Assembly (NCBI GenBank): GCA_023375785.1
Contig: SZWC01001553.1
Coordinates: 100,755-125,812, forward strand
Direction: 5' to 3'
Origin: Penium margaritaceum
Taxonomy: Eukaryota; Streptophyta; Zygnematophyceae; Desmidiales; Peniaceae
DNA length: 25,058 nucleotides
Positions 9,040 to 18,529 of the stretch are shown here, one piece after another. The notes below the pieces were generated by a model. It did no database searches. It saw only the letters and a list, made by a program, of their open reading frames with translations, and was not told the origin of the DNA. Position 1 is the first letter of the stretch. Each line of letters starts with the position of its first letter. A program made the position numbers and the translations under genes.

Positions 9040-10012
9040 TGGCTCAAGAGCGATAGGTCTGCAATGGCGGAAACAGTCTGCAGGCCCAACACACTCCTCT
9101 GCATGATGAGAATGAACACAACCAGGGGTGTGTTGTAGTAATGCACTACCTGTGATGAAGTTGGGATGCGTGAGGCGCTAAAAACTGAGTGCGTAACGTA
9201 ACTCGACAATGCGGCACCGATTCAGATCTCATAAGTGTTAGGCCTTGGAGCAAGGAGCGACACCCACAAATGCGTAGATGCATCTGCAAGGGGAGAGCTT
9301 TGACCCTTGTTGCTCAAGCATGAAATAGACACATACAAGGGACTCCCACGTGCGCACGAGTCAGATGTCAGCCCGACAATGGAACCACAGATCATATAGG
9401 ATGAGGTTGTTTGGCAATAGGCCATGGGGAATCCGGTTTCACACGCATGTTCTGTTGGCTATGCCCTAAAATACAAAAGCCTTGAGCATACCGCTGTCCA
9501 CTTCCACTGAACGAACCAGATCCTCCATGGTGCAGTCCCATTATTCAGACATACTATTCTACTGAGGTGAGGTGGGGGTAGAGAGGCTGTGAGCCACTCC
9601 TATCACCGCAAAGTGCCGCTCAAGAAACTCTTTGCCGTGATCTGAGAGGAATATCTAAGAGGTGACGGACTGTCCATCAGCCATGACCAGCCGAGTGCAC
9701 ACTGCAAGGGTGGCATAACTCTCCTAAAAACAACTGAAGACCCACCACATGTGGGTACAGTCGTCAGTGATCGTCAAAGCATACCTCCCTCTATTCTCCT
9801 GGAACTCGACAGAGAGGGGTCCAAAGAGGTCTGAATGAACCAACTGGAGAGGCTGGAGCGGTCGTGAGTTCAAAGGCGGGTACATGGCTTGGTGCATCTT
9901 TCCTTGAGCACATTGGAGACAATCGGTCTTGAGCAATGTCCTGAAAGACGTTGTAGTGTATGCACCAGATATTGATGGTGTTTAGGTGCACGTGGCACAA
10001 GCATCTGTGCAA
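9040..10012 (-). pseudogene. copia integrase (C1)
   Basis: The minus strand first gives the zinc-binding N-terminus (HRCLCHVHLN from 10012, then CLQCAQGKMHQAM near 9910), then the core beginning LQLVHSDLFGPLSVEFQ and LTITDDCTHMWWVF (9850-9724). After a stop the core continues with LSDHGKEF (near 9640) and NSMSE followed by a stop where the family has NG.AE.. The Asp-Asp-Glu residues therefore all seem to survive, although the frame is broken. A C-terminal region with a FVGVAPCSKA-like stretch lies near 9260. The enzyme would insert the cDNA. Its frames are interrupted at about 9720, 9650 and 9560. Confidence 0.85.
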
Positions 10013-10019
10013 CAGATGC

Positions 10020-10415
10020 TAGTGCCCGGGTGGCAGAGTTCCCATCAAAAACACACATAGGAAAACCAAAGACATGGTACAAGTCATCCATAGCTACCCC
10101 ACGCAGGACCACCTCATGCGTGGCATCCTCACGTGGCATCCTCACTTGTGAAGGACACGCCAAGTCTCATGCGAGTGCTGGCACGTCCAAGAAGTAGGCA
10201 AAGCTCCAACCTAGGCACATTCGGAACAGCTGAGATGTAGAAGGGTTCAGAGGATCCATAAAATTGCACTACGCCTAGGCCCTAGACTGGGGCCTCATGA
10301 CCAACTGCTGTGCGCATAGACCGAACGGGCCAAACAGGAGCCAACAAGACGAAGTCACGGCGACGTCATGTCATGTGATGGGTGACACCTTTATCAATGA
10401 TCTAGGTGGCATCTA
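10020..10415 (-). pseudogene. copia protease and pre-integrase region (C1)
   Basis: The aspartic protease motif reads IDKGVTHHMT (Asp at 10393-10395), where copia proteases have LDSGATHHM; the Asp is kept but the following Ser is Lys. Downstream FYISAVPNVPRLELCLLL (about 10240-10190) is the usual hydrophobic strand before the pre-integrase domain, and the 10163-9870 frame leads into the integrase zinc finger. A duplicated CACGTGGCATCCTCAC-like stretch near 10117-10145 marks a small local duplication. A stop precedes the motif (10400s). The protease would cleave the polyprotein. Confidence 0.7.
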
Positions 10416-12202
10416 TCACATGCTCTGTCACTATGATGTAACAATGAGAAATAGTGTAGGCAAAAGAAGCAGGCTGCTCTACAGAGAGCTGCGATACTCA
10501 CAGATAAGAAACAGCACTGGACTGGGACTAGTGAAACCACAATGGGTCATCTGGACCTATCCATGACTCGACACAACACTACGGCAAGACACTTGCATCA
10601 TCTCGTCCAAGAAAGGACTCGATTGACTAAACAGATAAGGTGACACCATTACCACCAGCCCCACGTGACATTACGGACTCAAAACAACCAACAGTGGGAC
10701 CCCTCGACTCAGCCATGTCACCCATACTTCCCTGAATGGAGAGTGCCAACCATCGATGGAGCTCAACATGCTGATGGTTCTCGGTGGCAAGGATTCACTA
10801 CTTAAGCTCAATGATCTAGCAGACCCCCGCAGCGGGCTTATATGTTGGGGAAAGTATGCCTCTGCCAGAATGGAAGGTGGGGGAAATGGAAGGGAGACCA
10901 GTCGCCTGACTCGCCACTCCGACGGTTGTGAGACTACACTGCACTGGTAGGCATGACCAGACTACACTGGTCATGCCTACAGCCTTGTTTTCATTATATT
11001 GTGCTGCTCTATCACTACGCTGTTGTTGCTGCTACCATTGTCGGACCTGACGGCAATGGTACTCTGCCATTTTGGCTCCTGCAACTATCTTGGCTACTAT
11101 CGTCAACTCAGAAGATGCACTCTTTCCCCTCAACTGTTACTACCATTGCAGTGTCTACTGTTTGCTGCTGCTACAGCCAACATAGATCTAGTGCTATAAA
11201 AATACGAGTAGAATTTCCCCACCCCAGTGGACGTGGGAATTTTTTTTAGGCATATTTCAGCCTACGAACACCGTGGATGGACCCCCCAACTGCCAGAAAA
11301 AAAACCAACAGCGGTCCTCGCGCCCTATTGGACACGAGGAAGGAGAGGGTCTTGGAGGAGCTCGGGGTACATGTCTTAACCCCCAACCCACCCAAGGGAC
11401 CAGCAGGGGGAGACCAACCCAAAAGTAGAGGGGAGGATCAAGGAAGAAAAAGTGCAACCGCTCGTACGATTATCGCCAATGATGCCACTCCTATTTTTGC
11501 TCATCCTGTTGCTACTCCTCTTGTTGCTAGTGTTATCGATCACTACAGCTACACACTGCAGTTGGTGTACATTTTTTTTGCCAAAAACTGCTACTGCAGG
11601 CGTTGCTGCTGCACACAGCTGACATGGCTGTTAGCTGCTACTGCGTAAATGCCGAAATCTTGTAATCTTGCACACTAAAAGGTCAAAGTTGTCCAAATCA
11701 AGCAATTTTTGGACCACATATGTTCCTGTATGTGCTAAATACGATTGTGAAATTTACAGTCTCAATTCTTTTTAAATGAAAAAAACATCCCTTTCCCCTT
11801 CTTTGTCTGGATTTCAACAAAAAGTATATATAAAGTGCATTGCGGTCTTTGCGAGTGGCTCTGGAGCACAGAACAACATGCAAATAATGGTGCTGGAGAG
11901 CTAATGAGAATTTTTTTTAACACACCCCCAGATATTAAAAGCACTGTTGGTTTGAAGCTGGGACAAATTTGCACCGACTAAGAGATGGTGGCTGAAGCGA
12001 TTTACTTCTGCAGCTCCTCCATGTCGGCATAGCTTCTAGGAGGTTGTACAGACAGGGGTAGTGGTGGCGCACGCTCCTGTTGTTGTTGCTTCTAGTGCTA
12101 CTATTAAGCTTGAAGGTAGTGGCCTCATGCTACATGGACGACTGCTGTGGGTGATGTTGATGCTGCCACTGATGCTGCTGCTACTGTTGCTGATGTTGCT
12201 GA
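10416..12202. other. copia C1 leader and gag position, no recognisable gene
   Basis: By position this should hold gag and the 5' leader of C1, but no zinc knuckle or capsid motif is visible on the minus strand, and the region is rich in stops. The plus strand has a 123-codon frame (11277-11648) starting MDPPTARKK with no family resemblance that I recognise. Part of the block (about 10990-11650) has CTG/TTG-rich and homopolymer runs unlike the flanks and may be a later insertion, but no terminal repeats were found. A perfect hairpin lies at 10947-10980. Confidence 0.5.
10947..10980. repeat. Perfect 14-bp hairpin with 6-base loop
   Basis: GTAGGCATGACCAG (10947-10960), loop ACTACA, then the exact complement CTGGTCATGCCTAC (10967-10980). 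No T run follows, so a terminator is not implied. It sits in the unassigned part of C1. Perfect arms in a region otherwise full of decay suggest a recent snap-back event or gene-conversion between arms. Confidence 0.9.
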
Positions 12203-12218
12203 TGCAACCGCCGATGCT
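12147..12218. repeat. Trinucleotide-rich tract (GATGTT/GCTGCT) at the inner edge of the C1 5' LTR
   Basis: A run of GAT, GTT, GCT and ACT triplets that reads as Ala/Ser/Thr on the minus strand (ATSATVAAAS). It abuts or overlaps the inner edge of the 5' LTR and occupies the place where the primer-binding site should be. The exact LTR boundary is therefore uncertain (12203-12216). Confidence 0.6.
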
Positions 12219-12796
12219 GGAAGCTTTCCAGCTAAACCATTCACTAGCCTGACAACACAGACCTGGCTAGCTGAATCACGGGTCATGCAAGGAACAGTGA
12301 GATCAGGATGTGAACGAAGAATTTGCTTAATCATAATGCAGAGATAGTGAGAAATGAGCGGGTCAGGTCATAAGTGTCGCTCGGTGGTGGATGTGCGCCG
12401 ACTGGCCGCATTTTCCTACCACGAACAAAACGTTCAAACCCCAAGATTCCGTTGTATCTCTCTACTCATGCACACGAATAAAGAACCGTCAGAACCAAAC
12501 AAAACAAGGTGCAAAACCTCATGCAATAGATGCTCATAAAGCATGGTTCATTCACCAACTGGTGTATGATAAATGGAAAATTTGCAACCAGCCAGTCGGA
12601 GTCATTATTGAAAAGCCTGGAATGCTCGAGCCTGAGCCCCAGCTTCTCACGAGCACCATCGGTGGATAGTGGTGGAGTCTGGGGCACTTCAAAGGCCATA
12701 TCTGCTCCCCCACTGGTCTGAGGTGGCTGTCTTGTCAGGGATCTGCACAAGCATAGACAAGAGCCGAGGGGTCACTGTAAACTGTAGACAACATCA
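12203..12796 (-). repeat. 5' LTR of copia C1
   Basis: Direct repeat of 6082-6684. On the minus strand it starts TGATGTTGTCTACAGTTTAC at 12796, so the outer end is exact; the inner end near GGAAGCTTTCC is blurred by the triplet tract. It is followed on the right by the target duplication CTACC and then by G2 sequence. Confidence 0.8.
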
Positions 12797-12801
12797 CTAC
12801 C
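12797..12801. repeat. Target-site duplication, right copy (C1)
   Basis: CTACC immediately follows the outer end of the 5' LTR and pairs with CTGCC at 6077-6081. On the minus strand these are GGTAG and GGCAG. Confidence 0.65.
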
Positions 12802-13700
12802 AATCGTAAGCATGGCACCGAGGTCAGTGTGTTTCTCAGAGAGTTTATGATTTATGGTGTAGGGTTAACAAATGAGAAGTGTTACAACATTTTTTTCCCA
12901 AATTCCACTTGGTGGTTTTTTTAGTGATATCAAATAGAGGTGTTGACACTCTAACGTAGTAACAAATCAATGGTAGTAACTATAGAAGTCCAAACGTGGA
13001 CATCTTGAACATTTGTATGCGTCTGTCAATCAACGACTGCCTCCACCTATTTCAATTCCAAAGTGATCCGTCTGCCGCCGATGATATGGCCTACAAATTT
13101 GGTCAGATAGCGACCTGAGCCGCACTTCGAGATTTTTCTGAATAAGTTTTCCCTCTGTAAAATATCGAGGACTCTTTAGAGATGTCATTTCCCCTTTTGT
13201 GCGTGCATGTACAACAGAATTCCATCGAGATACACAATGACAATGTCATCAAGGAATAGAAAGAAACCGCTGTTCATCACTACCATAAATGTTAGGGGGG
13301 AATTGGTGAGTCCACATAGAATAACCGTGGACTCAAAGTTCCCGAATCTATGCGGAACACCGTCTTCTTGACTTCACGATAAGCAGAACTCGTGATAACC
13401 ACTGAGTATATAAATTTTGTTGAAAATCCTGGTCCTATAAAAGAGGATAGAAGTTCTTATTGGTGATGACGTTCAATGCTTGGTAGTCCAAGCACATCCA
13501 CGTCTCTCCGGTTTCCTTTTTTATGTAAAACACAGGTGCTACACATGGTGATGTGGAAGGTCTGATGAACCCCCAATGAAGCATCTTGTCCACGTGCTTC
13601 TTGAGTTTGGTCTGTTTGTGATCGCTCATCTGATATACTCTTTTAACCATTGGTATGCTACTTGGCTTTAGGTCTATCTAATGTGTGATGTTTTGCTGTG
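12802..13700 (-). pseudogene. gypsy reverse transcriptase (G2)
   Basis: The best frame, 13650-13435, reads QMSDHKQTKLKKHVDKML, WGFIRPSTSPCVAP, then CLDYQALNVITNKNFYPL, the classic fingers/palm start of gypsy RT. After frameshifts come GNFEST and CGLTNSPLTFM, then the catalytic box VIVYLDGILLYM (13221-13232 for YLDG), KISKCG and VGHIIGG near 13090, VEAVVD and TNVQDV, and the connection region TSVPCLRL close to the copia junction. The second Asp of YLDD is Gly, and the first palm Asp position reads IYILSGYHE. The domain stops exactly where C1 is inserted and resumes as RNase H at 6076. Confidence 0.9.
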
Positions 13701-14560
13701 GGGGTATCTCTCAAAGCACTTTGTCGCAAATAACCATTGAAACTCCTCGGTGTGCATTGCACACTCTTTTGGTAGTGCTGAAATCTTCTCTGGTGTTGAG
13801 GAAGTTGTTGTTACCTCAGCAGCTAGTATTTATTTTGTTTCTCCTGCCTCCACGTGGACTAGCCACACTTGAGCTCCGCACTTCAGGTACCTCTTGACCA
13901 CGTCCACAGATTTCAATTGGAATTCTGTGACTACCACTATTTCCTTCGTTTCTTCCACCTACGCTGCTTCCCGTAACCGACGCTATATTGTGGGTCACTC
14001 AACGAGAGACAAATGTCATTTTCTCCTGGCGATGTTGACATAGACCAATCTATTGCTCCAATCCACCTAGGCATTGTGGCGTACACGAAATCACGCCCAA
14101 GGATGATTTTGTGATCACTTACTGGGAAATTTCTCCAAACCGTTACGTGCAGCTCTTTGATTTGCAGCTGGAGTGGTTCAAGAAGTCGACGGATCTGTGG
14201 TCATCCATCAACTATGGGTTTTCTCTTCAGAAAATCCCGGTTCGGTCTACAAATCCAGCTTCTGCACCATCTCTTTGCTCATAGAGTTGTGAGGATCTCC
14301 TCCTTCCAGTAATGCAAGTACCATTCTGAGAAATTCATAGTCCCTTGGATGCACTCCTTGTAGTATCAGCAGGTGGTCGTCCTCGTATCCCACTTCAAAC
14401 TTTACAGTCTTAGGAACCCTCCTCTGTGGCAATGTGAGCCGCTCAAATGGGCGACCAGTCGTTGCATAACGTTTTGACCAGAAAAAGGCATTTTCGTCCA
14501 ATCATGCCCTTTTTCATTGTTCGACTTCTCGTATTTTCTATGCAGCTTCTCCCCCTTTGG
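13701..14560 (-). pseudogene. gypsy protease region (G2)
   Basis: The minus frame 14501-14247 (84 codons) carries LPQRRVPKTVKFEVGYED and then VLALLEGGDPHNSMSKEM, aligning with the gypsy protease motif (L.DGGAS.NF.S). The catalytic Asp is Glu (14304-14306). G4 keeps Asp at the matching place (20490-20492). Downstream to 13701 the minus strand holds protease C-terminal and protease-RT linker sequence broken by many stops, including a Val/Glu-rich frame at 13998-13816 that I cannot assign to a motif. Confidence 0.6.
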
Positions 14561-14570
14561 TTTGTTGGTG

Positions 14571-15800
14571 TCATTCCTGACAGTTGCGCGAGATATGGCC
14601 CGGCTTCCCGCAAGTCCAGTAAATCCATTGATTGACGACGTCAATCTCCATCGGAGAAGAGGTTTCCATCGGATGTAAATTTCCTCCCAAAATGATAAGG
14701 AACATGGCGTGGGAGTTGCCTGTGGTTGGGTTCTTGCATCTGAGTGTTCTAGTTGGCACTCTCGATGTGATTGGCTGCTACGATCATTTACAAATGTTTT
14801 CCCTGTATGCCAATAATTTCAAGTGATCACTAGATATCTCGCTAGAGGCCGTTGTTGTAGTAGAAGCAGGTCACTGTCAGTGATGATCTTCCTCAAACAC
14901 CAAGCATGCTCCACCATGTTGGACCATTGACACAGACGTTGGAGTCTATACCCTACGCGTATTTTCCCAAAAAAGCAAGGGTAGCTTGAGTAAAGTTACT
15001 CCACATATGCCACGTTAGATGAACCTGCTCAAAATGTAGTAAGCTTGCGGTCGATAGTGAGAGAGGAGTCGCGGGAGCCATTTGTCTGGCTCCACCGGTC
15101 TCCTGCTGCTATGGAATGGTCTTTAGACTAGACCGCCAACTTAGAGTCGTGCCACGCAAAATCAAGGCTGCGAGGTCGGTTTTCTTCATGTCGTTGTTGA
15201 CCCCACAATCGATGAATTACACCCCAAAACTCGTCAAACACATCCTGACCGTCGGTACCTTAGAGTTCATAGAATCGAACGTCTCAAAAAGTGCCAGTCG
15301 AATATGGGGTTCACTTGAGAGTTTAAGGTTTCTCTTGTTCAGAACTACTTCATGCACATGGGAATTCTGAAGCTCCTCCATGGCCACGTTGAGGTTCTTG
15401 AGATGTGAAAAATTCTGGTATAGATCTTCATTGATTCAAGCTTGTCAGTCCGTGCCTCCCATGGTGCCAGGTGCCGACCCGACGAGCAGCAGCAAAGGCG
15501 GAGCATTCACCGAGTCCGAGGGATCCATCAGTGGGCCGTCGGATACGTTGGTGTTGTGCCGTTTGCCGCAATGGTTGCCGCTACCATCGGATACTTTGGA
15601 GTGCATCAATGTTAATGTTCTGCTAATACTCCATCTGCGGAGTATTCACCGGAGCTTACTGCTTGCCGATAGTTTTGCTTGCTCTGTTCACCATTGACTT
15701 CGTGAATTCTTTGATCTAGTCAAAGGCGGAGATCCGTTGAAGACTCGTGCGATGTTATCTCTAGGTAGTCAATGCATTGGTTGTCCCTCAAGCACCGCTG
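14571..15800 (-). pseudogene. gypsy gag with zinc knuckle (G2)
   Basis: From the primer-binding site leftward the minus strand encodes a gag-like protein in pieces: RNLKLSSEPHIRLALFETFD near 15330-15280 (homologous to G1), a poorly preserved middle, the block equivalent to the G1/G4 TRRF...YNNG region near 14900, and the C-terminal knuckle frame 14759-14571 with NQWIYWTCGKPGHISRNC. The knuckle is CX2CX4HX4C except that the first Cys is Tyr (14619-14621). It would package element RNA. Stops are frequent, especially between 15280 and 14760. Confidence 0.7.
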
Positions 15801-15801
15801 T

Positions 15802-15813
15802 GCTTTGATACCA
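15802..15813 (-). other. Primer-binding site for initiator tRNA-Met (G2)
   Basis: The minus strand reads TGGTATCAAAGC two bases after the LTR end (ACAACA, then CC). It matches the plant initiator tRNA-Met primer-binding site TGGTATCAGAGC at 11 of 12 bases. This fixes the orientation of G2 and the inner edge of LTR-B. Confidence 0.85.
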
Positions 15814-15815
15814 GG

Positions 15816-16346
15816 TGTTGTGCTAAGCGGAATGTATGTGGTTCACATGGATGAGGTGCGGGAAAAAAGACGACTCGAGCATTTGGGACTTATGGGTGAT
15901 GTGAGCAATGGAGTCGGTGTGGTTTGATGACAGGTGTTGTGTGAGTCAGTACATATATACAATGCCAAGAATGAGAATGTGGCATACGTTACGTCCTTGG
16001 CGCTCGAGCCGAACCACGCGTACGAGGTCACGCCATGAAGCTTCTCCAAAATGTCGGGGGGTTCCAAGAATATTCAAGTGCATTTCTATTATATCTAAAA
16101 AGCCTTTGAGAAGCTGACTGAACAATAATGAACATCGATTTAGTTTGCAACATTTATTTTGTCCATTCTAGAAAGTGGTTGAAGTAGTCAGAAACTTTGG
16201 GAACGGAATACCGGAGGTCGGGACAGTTGGCCAAATTTCCCTCGACCAACGGGCATGGAAATATTGAGGTTGTCATGTAGTGGGTTACAAATATAATGCC
16301 ACATTTCTCACTCACAGAGTTTAGGAACTCGTGTACATCTGTAACG
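15816..16346 (-). repeat. LTR-B, 5' LTR of G2
   Basis: On the minus strand it runs from CGTTACAGATGTACACGAG (16346) to CGCTTAGCACAACA (15816), 531 bp, ending just before the primer-binding site. It aligns along its length with LTR-A, for example in the plus-strand stretch AGTTGGCCAAATTTCCCT near 16223 and TGGGTTACAAATATAATGCC near 16282 (LTR-A has GGGCTACAAATATAATGAC). Confidence 0.8.
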
Positions 16347-16662
16347 CGCAGTCGTCGCCACGTAGATCAAGCGAGGGCTCCTAGCCTGTGGGCAGCTCGA
16401 CATGGCGGTTAAAGGGTCGGAGACCCTCAGGCACCACGGTTTTGGCCTAGGCAGCCAATGCTTCTGTCCAATCTGCTACAACTTCATGGACACAACAGAC
16501 ATTTAAGTAAAATCCACCTCTGGTGTTATATTCGAGATAGTTTAGCCAAGATTGACTACTTTATAAAGGCGTTTACATGATTGTCACAGACAGTATCAAT
16601 CTTTTCATACAATTTTGTCAACTTCTCAAGAGTGTTATACTTTTGATAATGACGTACCTCGG
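16347..16662. other. Spacer between G2 and G3, nothing recognised
   Basis: 316 bp between LTR-B and LTR-C. No frame with a recognisable motif, no clear LTR similarity and no tandem repeat was seen. It may be host sequence or a decayed element end. Confidence 0.4.
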
Positions 16663-17222
16663 TGTTGTTGATGCTCCACTAAGGGGAACATGGATGGTTC
16701 ACATGGATGACACGTGGAGCAAAAGGATGTTGGAGGACTTGGGACAATTAAATATTTTGTAAACAACATTACACGCGTGTCGAAGACGATTGTCGTAGCT
16801 CTCAAGTGCGCATATACAACAGCATAATGCATAATTAGGCAAACTTGAGATATTGGGTGCTCGTGTCACTTGACACGCACAATATTGCGTTGTGAGCAGT
16901 CACTTTGAGAACCTCCACCAATAAGTCGGGTGGTTTTGAGATTATCAAACGCGGTTTTATAAAAGTCTAACGCAGTCAACAAGTCAACAAAATAGTACCC
17001 AACATGGACACAGTTTGCGATGTTTGTGTTGGCCATTGTGAAAGGTGATCAATCTCACTGAAACCATTTGTAACGGGATGCCAAAGGTCAGAGCAAGTAG
17101 CCAAAACACCCTCGGCTATTCACCTTACAAATCCTAAAGGTGAGAAGCGACGGGCCATAAATGTAATGATAGAAATGCTCACATGGAAAGGTTTGGGACC
17201 CGTGTACATCAGGGGTGTGACA
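16663..17222 (-). repeat. LTR-C, 3' LTR of G3
   Basis: On the minus strand it starts TGTCACACCCCTGATGTACACG right after AAAGGGGTGGGGA and ends near GGAGCATCAACAACA. About 560 bp. Start and end match the family pattern, and the plus-strand block GGTCAGAGCAAGTAGCCAAAACACCCTCGG (positions 17087-17114) parallels LTR-A and LTR-B. Confidence 0.75.
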
Positions 17223-17237
17223 TCCCCACCCCTTTAT
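17223..17237 (-). other. Polypurine tract of G3
   Basis: Minus strand ATAAAGGGGTGGGGA directly before LTR-C, the same arrangement as in G2 and G4. Confidence 0.75.
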
Positions 17238-17289
17238 AGCTGTAATATCTTGACACGTTGCGAGACATAGGTCAATGGCAGCTAAAACA

Positions 17290-18525
17290 ACCATGTATCA
17301 ACTCATTGACATCCCGGAGATTGTTGTGGGGCTCCTACCTGTTATTCACAGCATCACATTTCTATCACTTATCCAGATACTCCTTGACCTTTCCACAATG
17401 ACGGTGTCCTAAGATACCTTAGATGGTATGCTAGTGTCCTTGTTTGTTTCAATAGGAGGTGGTGGTGGAACATCACTACTTGGGAAGCAGATGTTGGAGT
17501 CCGAGTCGAGTTTCAGCCGGCTGATGTATAACACCAATTGGATATGCATGCTATCTGGTAGCTTGAGCTTTTCAACAACAAGTACCCGCATCTCCTTGAT
17601 GGCGAAGGACCCTAACGTCTTAGAGTGGAGTTTGGCGTGTTTGTGTCCTGAAAAACAAGCATCTGTGCTATTAAGTAGTATGCAATCTTGAACGTAAACT
17701 TCTGTGCATGTTTGATGTTTGTCATGTGCTCACTTTGTAGTCGCTTGTATTTCCTGGAGTTTTTTTTGGCATTTTCCAAGATACATTAGACAAAACTAAA
17801 TTCGTTGGATTTTAAAAGAGTTTCCCATCATCCACATCAAAAGAGATTGTTGTATTTACAGTTGATGTTGTGAAGTTGTATGTCACGTCAGTGGTTGGTC
17901 ACTTGATCGTCTAGTCAGTGCACATGGATCACATAGAGTTTGAAGCAATTGTTAGTGCACATGCATAAACAACTCAAATTCAACGTCAATCTAGAGATGT
18001 GAAGTCGTTGATATTTGGATTAACTTCCATAGCTTGTCATCAATTCCCGCCAAAACCTACCCGTAAACTGTCCATCGCTGATGCTCATGGATGAGGGTTC
18101 ACCATATAGTTGGACGATGTTGTTGAGGAACATCTACGCTACTTCCTTGGTGATGACCATGACTGGAGACATCTTCTATAACTGATCACCACTACAAGTA
18201 TTGTAACAAGCTCTTTCGATGTGACATGCACACTTGTCAAGAGGTCCATGGAGATGTCCGACCGTGACTCCTTGGACGTTAGGTAGCGGTTTACCACGGC
18301 ATTTGCACATGTTGAAGGTCGTGGAGTAGTTTACAACTTTGATTTGCAACATTTCACACAAGTATTAATCGACGAGTTTCTTGAGAGTCGTGTCCTTGTC
18401 TCCAAGTGTCCATTGGTTCCAACGCTCAAGCAGACTATTATGCTAGGATGTAACTGGGACAAATACGTGGTAAAAGATACTATACTCAGCAAACAATACA
18501 TCCATCTCATCCAAAACTCACCACG
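17290..18525 (-). pseudogene. Integrase and chromodomain remnant of G3
   Basis: Reading the minus strand: FYHVFVPVTS and LGDKDTTLKKLVD (near 18480-18370) with a CVKCCKSK-like CXXC pair form the zinc-binding N-terminus. SDISMDLLTSVHVTSKE (near 18260) starts the core, but the first catalytic Asp of the VVVDR motif is not seen. SMSISDGQFTGRFWREL (near 18070) holds the second catalytic Asp. The region with the catalytic Glu (QTDGQTE-like) is not found. HAKLHSKTLGSFAIKEM, KLKLPDSMHI and VLYISRLKLDS (17660-17510) make the C-terminus, then a DVPPPPPIE linker and faint chromodomain traces ending EPHNNL-like near 17335. The frame changes repeatedly. Confidence 0.7.
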
Positions 18526-18529
18526 ATGA

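Larger units (their letters stand above)
6082..12796 (-). mobile_element. C1: full-length Ty1/copia element nested in G2
   Basis: On the minus strand the order is 5' LTR (12796 to about 12203), an unrecognised leader/gag stretch, protease, pre-integrase and integrase, a repeat-bearing linker, RT, RNase H, polypurine tract and 3' LTR (6684-6082). Integrase before RT is diagnostic of Ty1/copia. Length is about 6.7 kb. It splits G2 between the end of RT and RNase H. Every domain has stops or shifts, and catalytic residues are lost in RT and protease. No primer-binding site could be identified next to the 5' LTR. Confidence 0.9.
4636..16346 (-). mobile_element. G2: Ty3/gypsy chromovirus with both LTRs, split by copia C1
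   Basis: On the minus strand the order is LTR-B (16346-15816), primer-binding site, gag with zinc knuckle, protease, RT, then a 6.7-kb copia insertion (6082-12796), then RNase H, integrase C-terminus, chromodomain, polypurine tract and LTR-A (5176-4636). Without the insertion it is about 5 kb, short for a chromovirus because most of the integrase is deleted near 5835. The plus-strand G4 serves as a template: its sequence across the insertion site, containing ACCTCGGTGCC, joins the two G2 halves. Every protein domain has stops or shifts. Flanking sequences AATAG (left) and CGCAG (right) do not make a convincing target duplication. Confidence 0.85.
16663..18525 (-). mobile_element. G3: 3' half of a Ty3/gypsy chromovirus
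   Basis: On the minus strand: integrase (about 18525-17560), chromodomain remnant (about 17480-17290), polypurine tract (17237-17223) and LTR-C (17222-16663). It lies head to tail with G2. The upstream gag, protease, RT and RNase H are missing; at about 18525 the sequence changes to copia C2. The integrase C-terminus (KLPDSMHI, then VLYISRLK) is related to, but distinct from, that of G2. Confidence 0.8.

Noticed and set aside
10297..10566. 89-codon plus-strand frame
   Set aside because: Antisense to the copia protease motif (IDKGVTHHMT) on the minus strand.
6082..12796. The 600-bp direct repeats as a separate non-LTR repeat
   Set aside because: They flank the copia genes, start next to a polypurine tract with TG, and have a near-matching 5-bp duplication outside, all of which fit LTRs.
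4631..16351. AATAG / CGCAG as the G2 target-site duplication
   Set aside because: Only the last two bases agree; not better than chance given uncertain LTR edges.
2935..18525. G2 inserted into a single element whose halves are G1 and G3
   Set aside because: For a minus-strand host element, its 5' half should lie to the right of G2 and its 3' half to the left. The observed order is the opposite.
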